DNA of 64,000 nucleotides from Odiellus spinosus (Eukaryota > Arthropoda > Arachnida > Opiliones > Phalangiidae), in the NCBI GenBank assembly GCA_963920705.1, contig OY987233.1:1116001-1180000 (forward strand), given 5' to 3'. The notes under the pieces were generated by a model. That model saw nothing but the letters and a program-made list of their open reading frames with translations. It made no database searches and had not been told where the DNA came from. This document shows positions 1 through 11,596 of this stretch, in pieces. The first letter of the stretch is position 1. The number at the start of each line of letters is the position of its first letter. A program made the translations under genes and the position numbers.

Positions 1-430
1 CTACACTTGGCAAATTTGTGGATCTACACTTGGCAAATTTATGGATCTACACTTGGCAAATTTTGTGGATCTACACTTGGGAAATTTGTGGATCTACACT
101 TGGGAAATTTGTGGATCTACACTTGGGAAATTTGTGGATCTACACTTGGGAAATTTGTGGATCTACACTTGGGAAATTTGTGGATCTACACTTGTGAAAT
201 TTGTGGAGCTACACTTGGGAAATTTGTGGATCTACACTTGGCAAATTTGTGGATCTACACTTGGCAAATTTATGGATCTACACTTGGCAAATTTTGTGGA
301 TCTACACTTGGGAAATTTGTGGATCTACACTTGGGAAATTTGTGGATCTACACTTGGGAAATTTGTGGATCTACACTTGGGAAATTTGTGGATCTACACT
401 TGGGAAATTTGTGGATCTACACTTGTGAAA
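1..430 (+). repeat. 230-bp (10-unit) tandem pair
   Basis: Positions 1-200 and 201-430 carry the same ordered variants 230 bp apart: a CAAATTTATGG unit, a CAAATTTTGTGG unit with one extra T (24 bp), several consensus units, then TTGTGAAATTTGTGGAGCTAC. The first TTTATGG is near 36 and the second near 266. The same module recurs near 11.8, 26.5, 43.8 and 55.4 kb. Confidence 0.85.
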
Positions 431-1191
431 TTTGTGGAGCTACACTTGGGAAATTTGTGGATCTACACTTGGGAAATTTGTGGATCTACACTTGGGAAAT
501 TTGTGGATCTACACTTGGGAAATTTGTGGATATACACTTGGGAAATATGTGGATCTACACTTGGGAAATATGTGGATCTACACTTGGGAAATTTGTGGAT
601 CTACACTTGGGAAATTTGTGGATCTACACTTGGAAAATTTGTGGATCTACACTTGGGAAATTTGTGGATCTACACTTGGGAAATTTGTGGTTCTACACTT
701 GGGAAATTTGTGGATCTACACTTGGCAAATTTGTGGATCTACACTTGGCAAAATTGTGGATCTACACTTGGGAAATTTGTGGATCTACACTTGGGAAATT
801 TGTGGATCTACACTTGGGAAATTTGTGGATCTAAACTTGAAAATTTGTGGATCTACACTTGGGAAATTTGTTTGTCTACACTTTGCAAATTTGTGGATCT
901 ACACTTGGGAAATTTGTGGATCTACACTTGGGAAATTTGTGGATGTACACTTGGGAAATTTTTGGATCTACACTTGGGAAATTTGTGTATCTACACTTGG
1001 GAAATTTGTGGATCTACACTTGGGAAATTTGTGGATCTACTCTTGGAAAATTTGTGGATCTACACTAGGGAAATTTGTGGATCTACACTTGGGAAATTTG
1101 AGGAACTACACTTGGGAAATTTGTGGATCTACTCTTGGGAAACTTGTTAATCTACACTTGGGAAATTTCTGGATCTACACTTGGAAAGTTT

Positions 1192-1444
1192 GTGGATTTA
1201 TACTTGGTAAATTTGTGGATTTATACTTGGGAAATTTGTGGATTTATACTTGGGAAATTTGTGGATTTATACTTGGGAAATTTGTGGATTTATATTTGGG
1301 AAATTTGTTTATTTATACTTGGGAAATTTGTGGATTTATGCTTGGGAAATTTGTGGATTTATACTTGGGAAATTTGTGGATTTATACTTGGGAAATTTGT
1401 GGATTTATACTTAGGAAATTTGTGGATTTACACTTGGCAAATTT
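1192..1444 (+). repeat. GGATTTATAC class I block 1 (11 units, 253 bp)
   Basis: All eleven units read GTGGATTTA in place of GTGGATCTA, so GATC is lost throughout. The block is entered through TTTCTGG and GGAAAGTTTG units. Inside, in order, are a TTGGTAAATTT unit, consensus-like units, TATTTGGG, TTTATTTATAC, TTTATGCTTGGG, a TTAGGAAATTT unit and a final GGATTTACACTTGGC unit that hands back to the main family. This fixed order defines class I. Confidence 0.9.
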
Positions 1445-1679
1445 GTGGATCTACACTTGGTAAATTTGTGGATCTACACTTGGGAAATTTGTGGGTCTAC
1501 ACTTTGCAAATTTGTGGATCTACACTTGGCAAATTTGTGGATCTACACTTGGTAAATTTGTGGATCTACACTTGGAAAATTTATGGATCTACACTTGGCA
1601 AATTTGTGGATCTACACTTGGCAAATTTGTGGATCTACACTAGGCAAATTTGTGGATCTACACTTGGGAAATTTGTGGA

Positions 1680-4100
1680 TCTACACTTGGGAAATTTGTG
1701 GATCTACACTTGGGAAATTTGTGGGTCTACACTTTGCAAATTTGTGGATCTACACTTGGCAAATTTGTGGATCTACTTTTGGCAAATTTGTGGATCTACA
1801 TTTGGCAAATTTGTGGATCTACATTTGGGAAATTTGTGGATCTACACTTGGCAAATTTGTGGATCTACACTTGGGAAATTTGTGGATCTACACTTGGGAA
1901 ATTTGTGGATCTACACTTGGGAAATTTTTGGATCTACACTTGGGAAATTTGTGGATCTACACTTGGCAAATTTGTGGATCTACACTTGGGAAATTTGTGG
2001 ATCTACACTTGGCAAATTTGTGGATCTACACTTGGGAAATTTGTGGATCTACACTTGGGAAATTTGTGGATCTACACTAGGGAAATTTGTGGATCTACAC
2101 TTGGGAAATTTGTGGATCTATACAAAGGGAAATTTGTGGATCTATACAAAGCAAAATTTGGATCTATACTTGGAAAATTTGTGGATCTATTCTTGGAAAA
2201 TTTGGGGATCTACACTTGGCAAATTTGTGGATCTACACTTGGCAAATTTGTGGATCTACATTTGGCAAATTTGTGGATCTACATTTGGGAAATTTGTGGA
2301 TCTACACTTGGCAAATTTGTGGATCTACACTTGGGAAATCTGTGGATCTACACATGGGAAATTTGTGGATCTACACTTGGGAAATTTTTGGATCTACACT
2401 TGGGAAATTTGTGGATCTACACTTGGGAAATTTGTGGATCTACACTTGGCAAATTTGTGGATCTACACTTGGGAAATTTGTGGATCTACACTTGGCAAAT
2501 TTGTGGATCTACACTTGGCAAAATTGTGGATCTACACTTGGGAAATTTGTGGATCTACACTTGGGAAATTTGTGGATCTACACTTGGGAAATTTGTGGAT
2601 CTAAACTTGAAAATTTGTGGATCTACACTTGGGAAATTTGTTTGTCTACACTTTGCAAATTTGTGGATCTACACTTGGGAAATTGGTGGATCTACACTTG
2701 GGAAATTTGTGGATGTACACTTGGGAAATTTTTGGATCTACACTTGGGAAATTTGTGTATCTACACTTGGGAAATTTGTGGATCTACACTTGGGAAATTT
2801 GTGGATCTACTCTTGGAAAATTTGTGGATCTACACTAGGGAAATTTGTGGATCTACACTTGGGAAATTTGTGGAACTACACTTGGGAAATTTGTGGATCT
2901 ACACTTGGGAAATTTGTGGGTCTACACTTTGCAAATTTGTGGATCTACACTTGGCAAATTTGTGGATCTACTTTTGGCAAATTTGTGGATCTACATTTGG
3001 CAAATTTGTGGATCTACATTTGGGAAATTTGTGGATCTACACTTGGCAAATTTGTGGATCTACACTTGGGAAATTTGTGGATCTACACTTGGGAAATTTG
3101 TGGATCTACACTTGGGAAATTTTTGGATCTACACTTGGGAAATTTGTGGATCTACACTTGGGAAATTTGTGGATCTACACTTGGCAAATTTGTGGATCTA
3201 CACTTGGGAAATTTGTGGATCTACACTTGGCAAATTTGTGGATCTACACTTGGGAAATTTGTGGATCTACACTTGGGAAATTTGTGGATCTACACTAGGG
3301 AAATTTGTGGATCTACACTTGGGAAATTTGTGGATCTATACAAAGGGAAATTTGTGGATCTATACAAAGCAAAATTTGGATCTATACTTGGAAAATTTGT
3401 GGATCTATTCTTGGAAAATTTGGGGATCTACACTTGGCAAATTTGTGGATCTACACTTGGCAAATTTGTGGATCTACATTTGGCAAATTTGTGGATCTAC
3501 ATTTGGGAAATTTGTGGATCTACACTTGGCAAATTTGAGGATCTACACTTGGGAAATTTGTGGATCTACACATGGGAAATTTGTGGATCTACACTTGGGA
3601 AATTTTTGGATCTACACTTGGGAAATTTGTGGATCTACACTTGGGAAATTTGTGGATCTACACTTGGCAAATTTGTGGATCTACACTTGGGAAATTTGTG
3701 GATCTACACTTGGCAAATTTGTGGATCTACACTTGGCAAAATTGTGGATCTACACTTGGGAAATTTGTGGATCTACACTTGGGAAATTTGTGGATCTACA
3801 CTTGGGAAATTTGTGGATCTAAACTTGAAAATTTGTGGATCTACACTTGGGAAATTTGTTTGTCTACACTTTGCAAATTGGTGGATCTACACTTGGGAAA
3901 TTGGTGGATCTACACTTGGGAAATTTGTGGATGTACACTTGGGAAATTTTTGGATCTACACTTGGGAAATTTGTGTATCTACACTTGGGAAATTTGTGGA
4001 TCTACACTTGGGAAATTTGTGGATCTACTCTTGGAAAATTTGTGGATCTACACTAGGGAAATTTGTGGATCTACACTTGGGAAATTTGTGGAACTACACT
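1680..4100 (+). repeat. 1.2-kb tandem pair (about 53 units each)
   Basis: Two copies, about 1,680-2,900 and 2,900-4,100, share variants at an offset of 1,195 bp at the left and 1,218 bp after one extra unit near 3,140. Shared landmarks are the GGGTCTACACTTTGC unit, TACTTTTGGC, TACATTTGG, the TACAAAG triplet (2121 and 3339), ACACATGGG, TTTGGGGATC, AAACTTGAAAATTTG, TTTGTTTGTCTAC and GGAACTAC. Related copies occur at about 13.4-14.5, 14.5-15.7, 17.8-18.5 and 18.5-19.7 kb, so this 1.2-kb unit is present six times. Confidence 0.88.
2116..2184 (+). repeat. TACAAAG length-compensated triplet (type example)
   Basis: Two units with TATACAAAGGG and TATACAAAGC are 24 bp each, and the next unit, starting GGATC after AAAATTT, is 21 bp. 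The three sum to 69 bp, exactly three standard units, so the register is restored. A TATTCTTGGAAAATTT unit and a GGGGAT unit follow. I find TACAAAG clusters starting near 2121, 3339, 10205, 10390, 13838, 14987, 16826, 17263, 17561, 17835, 18984, 20846, 21283, 21581, 21993, 28472, 28886, 29367, 30747, 31274, 39121, 41712, 42425, 44979, 46473, 47505, 50008, 50558, 51385, 51935, 57360, 59886, 60392, 60782 and 63218. Those at 10205, 17561 and 21581 have a single TACAAAG unit. Confidence 0.9.
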
Positions 4101-4179
4101 TGGGAAATTTGTGGATCTACTCTTGGGAAACTTGTTAATCTACACTTGGGAAATTTCTGGATCTACACTTGGAAAGTTT

Positions 4180-4432
4180 GTGGATTTATACTTGGTAAAT
4201 TTGTGGATTTATACTTGGGAAATTTGTGGATTTATACTTGGGAAATTTGTGGATTTATACTTGGGAAATTTGTGGATTTATATTTGGGAAATTTGTTTAT
4301 TTATACTTGGGAAATTTGTGGATTTATGCTTGGGAAATTTGTGGATTTATACTTGGGAAATTTGTGGATTTATACTTGGGAAATTTGTGGATTTATACTT
4401 AGGAAATTTGTGGATTTACACTTGGCAAATTT
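4180..4432 (+). repeat. GGATTTATAC class I block 2 (253 bp)
   Basis: Same eleven-unit order as block 1 (TTGGTAAA, TATTTGGG, TTTATTTATAC, TTTATGC, TTAGGAAA, GGATTTACAC). It is entered through TTGTTAATCTAC and TTTCTGG units. Confidence 0.9.
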
Positions 4433-4775
4433 GTGGATCTACACTTGGTAAATTTGTGGATCTACACTTGGCAAATTTGTGGATCTACACTTGGCAAATT
4501 TGTGGATCTACACTTGGCAAATTTGTGGATCTACACTTGGGAAATTTGTGGATCTACACTTGGGAAATTTGTGGATCTACACTTGGGAAATTTGTGGGTC
4601 TACACTTTGCAAATTTGTGGATCTACACTTGGCAAATTTGTGGATCTACACTTGGTAAATTTGTGGATCTACACTTGGAAAATTTATGGATCTACACTTG
4701 GCAAATTTGTGGATCTACACTTGGCAAATTTGTGGATCTACACTAGGCAAATTTGTGGATCTACACTTGGGAAAT

Positions 4776-6761
4776 TTGTGGATCTACACTTGGGAAATTT
4801 GTGGATCTACACTTGGGAAATTTGTGGGTCTACACTTTGCAAATTTGTGGATCTACACTTGGCAAATTTGTGGATCTACACTTGGCAAATTTGTGGATCT
4901 ACATTTGGCAAATTTGTGGATCTACATTTGGGAAATTTGTGGATCTACACTTGGCAAATTTGTGGATCTACACTTGGGAAATTTGTGGATCTACACTTGG
5001 GAAATTTGTGGATCTACACTTGGGAAATTTGTGGATCTACACTTGGGAAATTTGTGGATCTACACTTGGCAAATTTGTAGGTCTACACTTTGCAAATTTG
5101 TGGATCTACACTTGGGAAATTTGTGGATCTACACTTGGGAAATTTTTGGATCTACACTAGGGAAATTTGTGGATCTACACTTTGCAAATTTGTGGATCTA
5201 CACTTGGGAAATTTGTGGATCTACACTCGCAAATTTGTGGATCTACACTTGGCAAATTTGTGGATCTAAACTTTAAAAATTTGTGGATCTACACTTGGGA
5301 AATTTGTGGATTTACACTTGGCAAATTTGTGGATCTACACTTGGGAAATTTGTGGATCTACTCTTGGGAAATTTGTGGATCTACACTAGGGAAATTTGTG
5401 GATCTACACTTGGGAAATTTGTGGATCTATACTTGGAAAATTTGTGGATCTATTCTTGGAAAATTTGGGGATATATGCTTGGATATTTGTTGATCTATAC
5501 TTGGGAAATATGTGTATCTATACTTGGGATTTTTGTTGATCTACACTTGGCAAATTTGTGGATCTACACTTTGCAAATTTGTGGATCTACACTTGGGAAA
5601 TTTGTGGATCTACACTTGCAAATTTGTAGATCTACACTTGGCAAATTTGTGGATCTAAACTTGGTAAATTTGTGGATCTACACTTGGCAAATTTGTGGAT
5701 CTACACTTGGTAAATTTGTGGATCTACACTTGGCAAATTTGTGGATCTACAGTTGGCAAATTTGTGGATCTACACTTGGTAAATTTGTGGAATTACACTT
5801 GGGAAATTTGTGGATCTACACTTGGGAAATTTGTGGATCTACACTTGCAAATTTGTGGATCTACACTTGGCAAAATTGTGGATCTACACTTGGGAAATTT
5901 GTGGATCTACACTTGGGAAATTTGTGGGTCTACACTTTGCAAATTTGTGGATCTACACTTGGCAAATTTGTGGATCTACACTTGGCAAATTTGTGGATCT
6001 ACATTTGGCAAATTTGTGGATCTACATTTGGGAAATTTGTGGATCTACACTTGGCAAATTTGTGGATCTACACTTGGGAAATTTGTGGATCTACACTTGG
6101 GAAATTTGTGGATCTACACTTGGGAAATTTGTGGATCTACACTTGGGAAATTTGTGGATCTACACTTGGCAAATTTGTAGGTCTACACTTTGCAAATTTG
6201 TGGATCTACACTTGGGAAATTTGTGGATCTACACTTGGGAAATTTTTGGATCTACACTAGGGAAATTTGTGGATCTACACTTTGCAAATTTGTGGATCTA
6301 CACTTGGGAAATTTGTGGATCTACACTCGCAAATTTGTGGATCTACACTTGGCAAATTTGTGGATCTAAACTTTAAAAATTTGTGGATCTACACTTGGGA
6401 AATTTGTGGATTTACACTTGGCAAATTTGTGGATCTACACTTGGGAAATTTGTGGATCTACTCTTGGGAAATTTGTGGATCTACACTAGGGAAATTTGTG
6501 GATCTACACTTGGGAAATTTGTGGATCTATACTTGGAAAATTTGTGGATCTATTCTTGGAAAATTTGGGGATATATGCTTGGATATTTGTTGATCTATAC
6601 TTGGGAAATATGTGTATCTATACTTGGGATTTTTGTTGATCTACACTTGGCAAATTTGTGGATCTACACTTTGCAAATTTGTGGATCTACACTTGGGAAA
6701 TTTGTGGATCTACACTTGCAAATTTGTAGATCTACACTTGGCAAATTTGTGGATCTAAACT
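4776..6761 (+). repeat. 1.1-kb offset tandem pair, about 886 bp each
   Basis: Positions 4,776-5,661 and 5,876-6,761 match at a constant offset of 1,100 bp, including odd units such as TTTGTAGGTC, CACTCGCAAATTTG, AAACTTTAAAAATTTG, TTTGGGGATATATGC and a GTAGATCTAC palindrome. The left break is near 4,771 versus 5,871 and the right break is at 5,662 versus 6,762 (AAACTTGG against AAACTTTAA). I noticed no mismatch between the copies in the stretches I compared, which suggests a recent event. Confidence 0.9.
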
Positions 6762-7184
6762 TTAAAAATTTGTGGATCTACACTTGGGAAATTTGTGGAT
6801 CTACACTTGGGAAATTTGTGGATCTACACTTGTGAAATTTGTAGATCTACACTTGGCAAATTTGTGGATCTAAACTTTAAAAATTTGTGGATTTACACTT
6901 GGCAAATTTGTGGATCTACACTTGGTAAATTTGTGGATCTACTCTTGGCAAATTTGTGGATCTACACTTGGTAAATTTGTGGATCTACACTTGGCAAATT
7001 TGTGGATCTACAGTTGGCAAATTTGTGGATCTACACTTGGTAAATTTGTGGAATTACACTTGGGAAATTTGTGGATCTACACTTGGGAAATTTGTGGATC
7101 TACACTTGGGAAATTTGTGGATCTACACTTGCAAATTTGTGGATCTACACTTGGCAAATTTGTGGATCTAAACTTTAAAAATTT

Positions 7185-7437
7185 GTGGATTTATACTTGG
7201 GAAATTTGTGGATTTATACTTGGAAAATTTGTGGATTTATACTTGGGAAATTTGTGGATTTATACTTGGGAAATTTGTGGATTTATACTTAGGAAATTTG
7301 TGGATTTTCTCTTGGCAAATTTGTAGATTTATACTTGGGAAAATTGTGGATTTATATTTGGGAAATTTGTAGATTTATATTGGGGAAATTTGTGGATTTA
7401 TACTTGGGAAATTTGTGGATTTATACTTGGCAAATTT
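7185..7437 (+). repeat. GGATTTATAC class II block 3 (253 bp)
   Basis: Entered directly from an AAACTTTAAAAATTTG unit. It contains the class II signature: GGATTTTCTCTTGGC, then TTTGTAGATTTATAC, a GGGAAAATTG unit, TATTTGGG and a TATATTGGGG unit. Confidence 0.88.
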
Positions 7438-7989
7438 GTGGATCTACACTTGGTAAATTTGTGGATCTACACTTGGCAAATTTGTGGATCTACACTTGGC
7501 AAATTTATGGATCTACACTTGGCAAATTTTGTGGATCTACACATGGGAAATTTGTGGATCTACACTCGCAAATTTGTGGATCTACACTTGGCAAATTTGT
7601 GGATCTAAACTTTAAAAATTTGTGGATCTACACTTGGGAAATTTGTGGATTTACACTTGGCAAATTTGTGGATTTACACTTGGCAAATTTGTGGATCTAC
7701 ACTTGGTAAATTTGTGGATCTGCACTTGGCAAATTTGTGGATCTACACTTGGCAAATTTGTGGATCTACACTTGGTAAATTTGTGGATCTACACTTGGCA
7801 AATTTGTGGATCTACAGTTGGCAAATTTGTGGATCTACACTTGGGAAATTTGTGGATTTACACTTGGCAAATTTGTGGATCTACAATTGGTAAATTTGTG
7901 GATCTACACTTGGGAAATTTGTGGATCTACACTTGGGAAATTTGTGGATCTACACTTGGGAAATTTGTGGATCTAAACTTTAAAAATTT

Positions 7990-8334
7990 GTGGATTTATA
8001 CTTGGGAAATTTGTGGATTTATACTTGGGAAATTTTTGGATTTATACTTGGGAAATTTGTATATTTATACTTAGGAAATTTGTGGATTTACACTTGGGAA
8101 ATTTGTGGATTTATACTTGGGAAAGTTGTGGATTTATACTTGGGAAATTTGTGGATTTATACTTAGGAAATTTGTGGATTTTCTCTTGGCAAATTTGTAG
8201 ATTTATACTTGGGAAAATTGTGTATTTATATTTGGGAAATTTGTGGATTTATATTGGGGTAATTTGTGGATTTATACTTGGGAAATTTGTGGATTTATAC
8301 TTAGGAAATTTGTGGATTTACACTTGGCAAATTT
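7990..8334 (+). repeat. GGATTTATAC class II block 4 (345 bp)
   Basis: Fifteen units, entered from AAACTTTAAAAATTTG. It contains TTTGTATATTTATAC, a GGGAAAGTTG unit, GGATTTTCTCTTGGC and TATATTGGGG. It ends in GGATTTACACTTGGC followed by a CACTTTTTAAATTTG unit. Confidence 0.88.
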
Positions 8335-10150
8335 GTGGATCTACACTTTTTAAATTTGTGGATCTACACTTGGCAAATTTGTGGATCTACACTTGGCAAA
8401 TTTATGGATCTACACTTGGCAAATTTTGTGGATCTACACTTGGGAAATTTGTGGATCTACACTTGGGAAATTTGTGGATCTACACTTGGGAAATTTGTGG
8501 ATCTACACTTGGGAAATTTGTGGATCTACACTTGGGAAATTTGTTTATCTACACTTGGGAAATTTGTGGATCTACACTTGTGAAATTTTTGGATCTACAC
8601 TTGGGAAATTTGTGGATCTACACTTGGGAAATTTGTGGATCTACACTTGGGAAATTTGTGGATCTACTCTTGGGAAATTTGTGGATCTACACTAGGGAAA
8701 TTTGTGGATCTACACTTGGGAAATTTGTGGATCTACACTTGGGAAATTTGTGGATCTATACTTGGAAAATTTGTGGATCTATTCTTGGAAAATTTGGGGA
8801 TATATGCTTGGATATTTGTTGATCTATACTTGGGAAATATGTGTATCTATACTTGGGATTTTTGTGGATCTACACTTGGCAAATTTGTGGATCTACACTT
8901 TGCAAATTTGTGGATCTACACTTGGGAAATTTTTGGATCTACACTTGCAAATTTGTGGATCTAAACTTTAAAAATTTGTGGATCTACACTTGGGAAATTT
9001 GTGGATCTACACTTGGCAAATTTGTGGATCTACACTTGTGAAATTTGTGGATCTACACTTGGGAAATTTGTGGGTCTACACTTTGCAAATTTGTGGATCT
9101 ACACTTGGGAAATTTTTGGATCTACACTAGGGAAATTTGTGGATTTATACTTAGGAAATTTGTGGATTTTCTCTTGGCAAATTTGTAGATTTATACTTGG
9201 GAAAATTGTGTATTTATATTTGGGAAATTTGTGGATTTATATTGGGGAAATTTGTGGATTTATACTTGGGAAATTTGTGGATTTATACTTAGGAAATTTG
9301 TGGATTTACACTTGGCAAATTTGTGGATCTACACTTTTTAAATTTGTGGATCTACACTTGGCAAATTTGTGGATCTACACTTGGCAAATTTATGGATCTA
9401 CACTTGGCAAATTTTGTGGATCTACACTTGGGAAATTTGTGGATCTACACTTGGGAAATTTGTTTATCTACACTTGGGAAATTTGTGGATCTACACTTGT
9501 GAAATTTTTGGATCTACACTTGGGAAATTTGTGGATCTACACTTGTGAAATTTGTGGATCTACACTTGGGAAATTTGTGGATCTACTCTTGGGAAATTTG
9601 TGGATCTACACTAGGGAAATTTGTGGATCTACACTTGGGAAATTTGTGGATCTACACTTGGGAAATTTGTGGATCTACACTTGGGAAATTTGTGGATCTA
9701 TACTTGGAAAATTTGTGGATCTATTCTTGGAAAATTTGGGGATATATGCTTGGATATTTGTTGATCTATACTTGGGAAATATGTGTATCTATACTTGGGA
9801 TTTTTGTGGATCTACACTTGGCAAATTTTTGGATCTACACTTTGCAAATTTGTGGATCTACACTTGGGAAATTTTTGGATTTACACTTGCAAATTTGTGG
9901 ATCTAAACTTTAAAAATTTGTGGATCTACACTTGGGAAATTTGTGGATCTACACTTGGCAAATTTGTGGATCTACACTTGTGAAATTTGTGGATCTACAC
10001 TTGGGAAATTTGTGGATCTACACTTGGGAAATTTGTGGATCTACACTTGGGAAATTTGTGGATCTACACTTGGGAAATTTGTGGGTCTACACTTTGCAAA
10101 TTTGTGGATCTACACTTGGGAAATTTTTGGATCTACACTAGGGAAATTTG
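8140..10150 (+). repeat. About 0.95-kb tandem pair
   Basis: Copies at about 8,140-9,130 and 9,130-10,150. The offset is 988 bp at GGATTTTCTC (8178 and 9166) and 942 bp further right (GTGTATCTATAC region near 8841 and 9783), a difference of two units. The class II block 5 at 9139 begins abruptly after a CACTAGGG unit, which marks the junction between the copies. Confidence 0.85.
9139..9322 (+). repeat. GGATTTATAC class II block 5 (184 bp, shortened)
   Basis: Only eight units. It lacks the usual AAACTTTAAAAATTTG entry and the front half of class II, and starts at the unit before GGATTTTCTC. The truncation coincides with the junction of the 0.95-kb tandem pair. Confidence 0.87.
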
Positions 10151-11251
10151 TGGATCTACACTTGGGAAATTTGTGGATCTACACTTGGGAAATTTGTGGA
10201 TCTATACAAAGGGAAATTTTTGGATCTACACTTGGGAAATTTGTGGGTCTACACTTTGCAAATTTGTGGATCTACACTTGGGAAATTTGTGGATCTACAC
10301 TTGGGAAATTTTTGGATCTACACTAGGGAAATTTGTGGATCTACACTTGGGAAATTTGTGGATCTACACTTGGGAAATTTGTGGATCTATACAAAGGGAA
10401 ATTTGTGGATCTATACAAAGCAAAATTTGGATCTATACTTGGATAATTTGTGGATCTATTCTTGGAAAATTTGGGGATATATGCTTTAAAATTTGTTGAT
10501 CTACACTTGGCAAATTTGTGAATCTAAACTTTAAAAATTTGTGGATCTACACTTGGGAAATTTGTGGATTTACACTTGGCAAATTTGTGGATCTACACTT
10601 GGTAAATTTGTGGATCTACACTTGTCAAATTTGTGGATCTACACTTGCTAATTTGTGGATCTACACTTGGCAAATTTGTGGATCTACACTTGGGAAATTT
10701 GTGGATTTACACTTGGGAAATTTGTGGATCTACACTTGTGAAATTTGTGGATCTACACTTGGGAAATTTGTGGATCTAAACTTGGGAAATTTGTGGATCT
10801 ACACTTGGTAAATTTGTGGATCTACACTTTGCAAATTTGTGGATCTACACTTGGGAAATTTGTGGATCTACACTCGCAAATTTGTGGATCTACACTTGGC
10901 AAATTTGTGGATCTAAACTTTAAAAATTTGTGGATCTACACTTGGGAAATTTGTGGATTTACACTTGGCAAATTTGTGGATCTACACTTGGTAAATTTGT
11001 GGATCTACACTTGGCAAATTTGTGGATCTACACTTGGTAAATTTGTGGATCTACACTTGGCAAATTTGTGGATCTACAGTTGGCAAATTTGTGGATCTAC
11101 ACTTGGGAAATTTGTGGATTTACACTTGGCAAATTTGTGGATCTACAATTGGTAAATTTGTGGATCTACACTTGGGAAATTTGTGGATCTACACTTGGGA
11201 AATTTGTGGATCTACACTTGGGAAATTTGTGGATCTAAACTTTAAAAATTT

Positions 11252-11596
11252 GTGGATTTATACTTGGGAAATTTGTGGATTTATACTTGGGAAATTTTTG
11301 GATTTATACTTGGGAAATTTGTATATTTATACTTAGGAAATTTGTGGATTTACACTTGGGAAATTTGTGGATTTATACTTGGGAAAGCTGTGGATTTATA
11401 CTTGGGAAATTTGTGGATTTATACTTAGGAAATTTGTGGATTTTCTCTTGGCAAATTTGTAGATTTATACTTGGGAAAATTGTGTATTTATATTTGGGAA
11501 ATTTGTGGATTTATATTGGGGAAATTTGTGGATTTATACTTGGGAAATTTGTGGATTTATACTTAGGAAATTTGTGGATTTACACTTGGCAAATTT
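11252..11596 (+). repeat. GGATTTATAC class II block 6 (345 bp)
   Basis: Fifteen units in the same order as block 4, as expected from the 3.3-kb duplication. It contains a GGGAAAGCTG unit where block 4 has GGGAAAGTTG. Confidence 0.88.

Larger units (their letters stand above)
1..1444 (+). repeat. Ordered-landmark cassette, copy A
   Basis: This stretch carries variant units in an order that recurs elsewhere: TTTATGG, TTTTGTGG, GGAGCTAC, GGATATAC with AAATATGTGG, GGTTCTAC, AAACTTGAAAATTTG, TTTGTTTGTCTAC, GGATGTAC, GTGTATCTAC, TACTCTTGG, CACTAGGG, then a class I GGATTTATAC block at 1192-1444. The same order is found at about 11,590-13,023, 26,340-27,726 and 55,189-56,614. I read it as a higher-order repeat unit of roughly 1.4 kb whose copies have been scattered and then locally rearranged. 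Confidence 0.8.
1..4930 (+). repeat. Long-range duplicate of 11.6-16.6 kb, left copy
   Basis: Variants in 1-4,930 reappear in the same order at about 11,600-16,560. The offset changes in steps of whole units: 11,602 bp near position 201, 11,579 near 847, 11,694 near 1491 and 11,648 near 3300-4750. The step between 432 and 847 is one consensus unit present near 590 and absent from the right copy. The step near 1,460 is five units. The right copy also lacks 69 bp (three units) near 14,443. Such whole-unit gains and losses are typical of slippage or unequal exchange after the duplication. Confidence 0.8.

Noticed and set aside
1260-1320. ATTTATATTTG in GGATTTATATTTGGG units as a yeast-type replication origin match (10 of 11)
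   Set aside because: The organism is unknown, the match is expected in AT-rich units, and it is copied along with each GGATTTATAC block. No other origin features are visible.
1650-4451. 933-codon open frame with a 23-residue repeat, and several hundred similar plus-strand frames
   Set aside because: They follow from a stop-free 23-bp consensus rotating through all frames. The same peptide appears in all three frames, boundaries are set by random stop-making variants, and there is no unique N- or C-terminal domain, promoter or splice context. Not annotated as genes.
5460-5545. TTTGGGGATATATGC and GTGTATCTATAC run as possible unique or promoter-like sequence
   Set aside because: The same run occurs about thirty times after the TATTCTTGGAAAATTT unit, and it aligns to the 23-bp consensus with a few substitutions and one base lost.
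8342-8356. CACTTTTTAAATTTG and CTCCACTTTTTTAAATTTG units as poly-T terminators or poly-A tails of retroposons
   Set aside because: They keep the 23-bp register, sit between ordinary units and recur at duplicated positions, so they are variant satellite units, with no retroposon body next to them.
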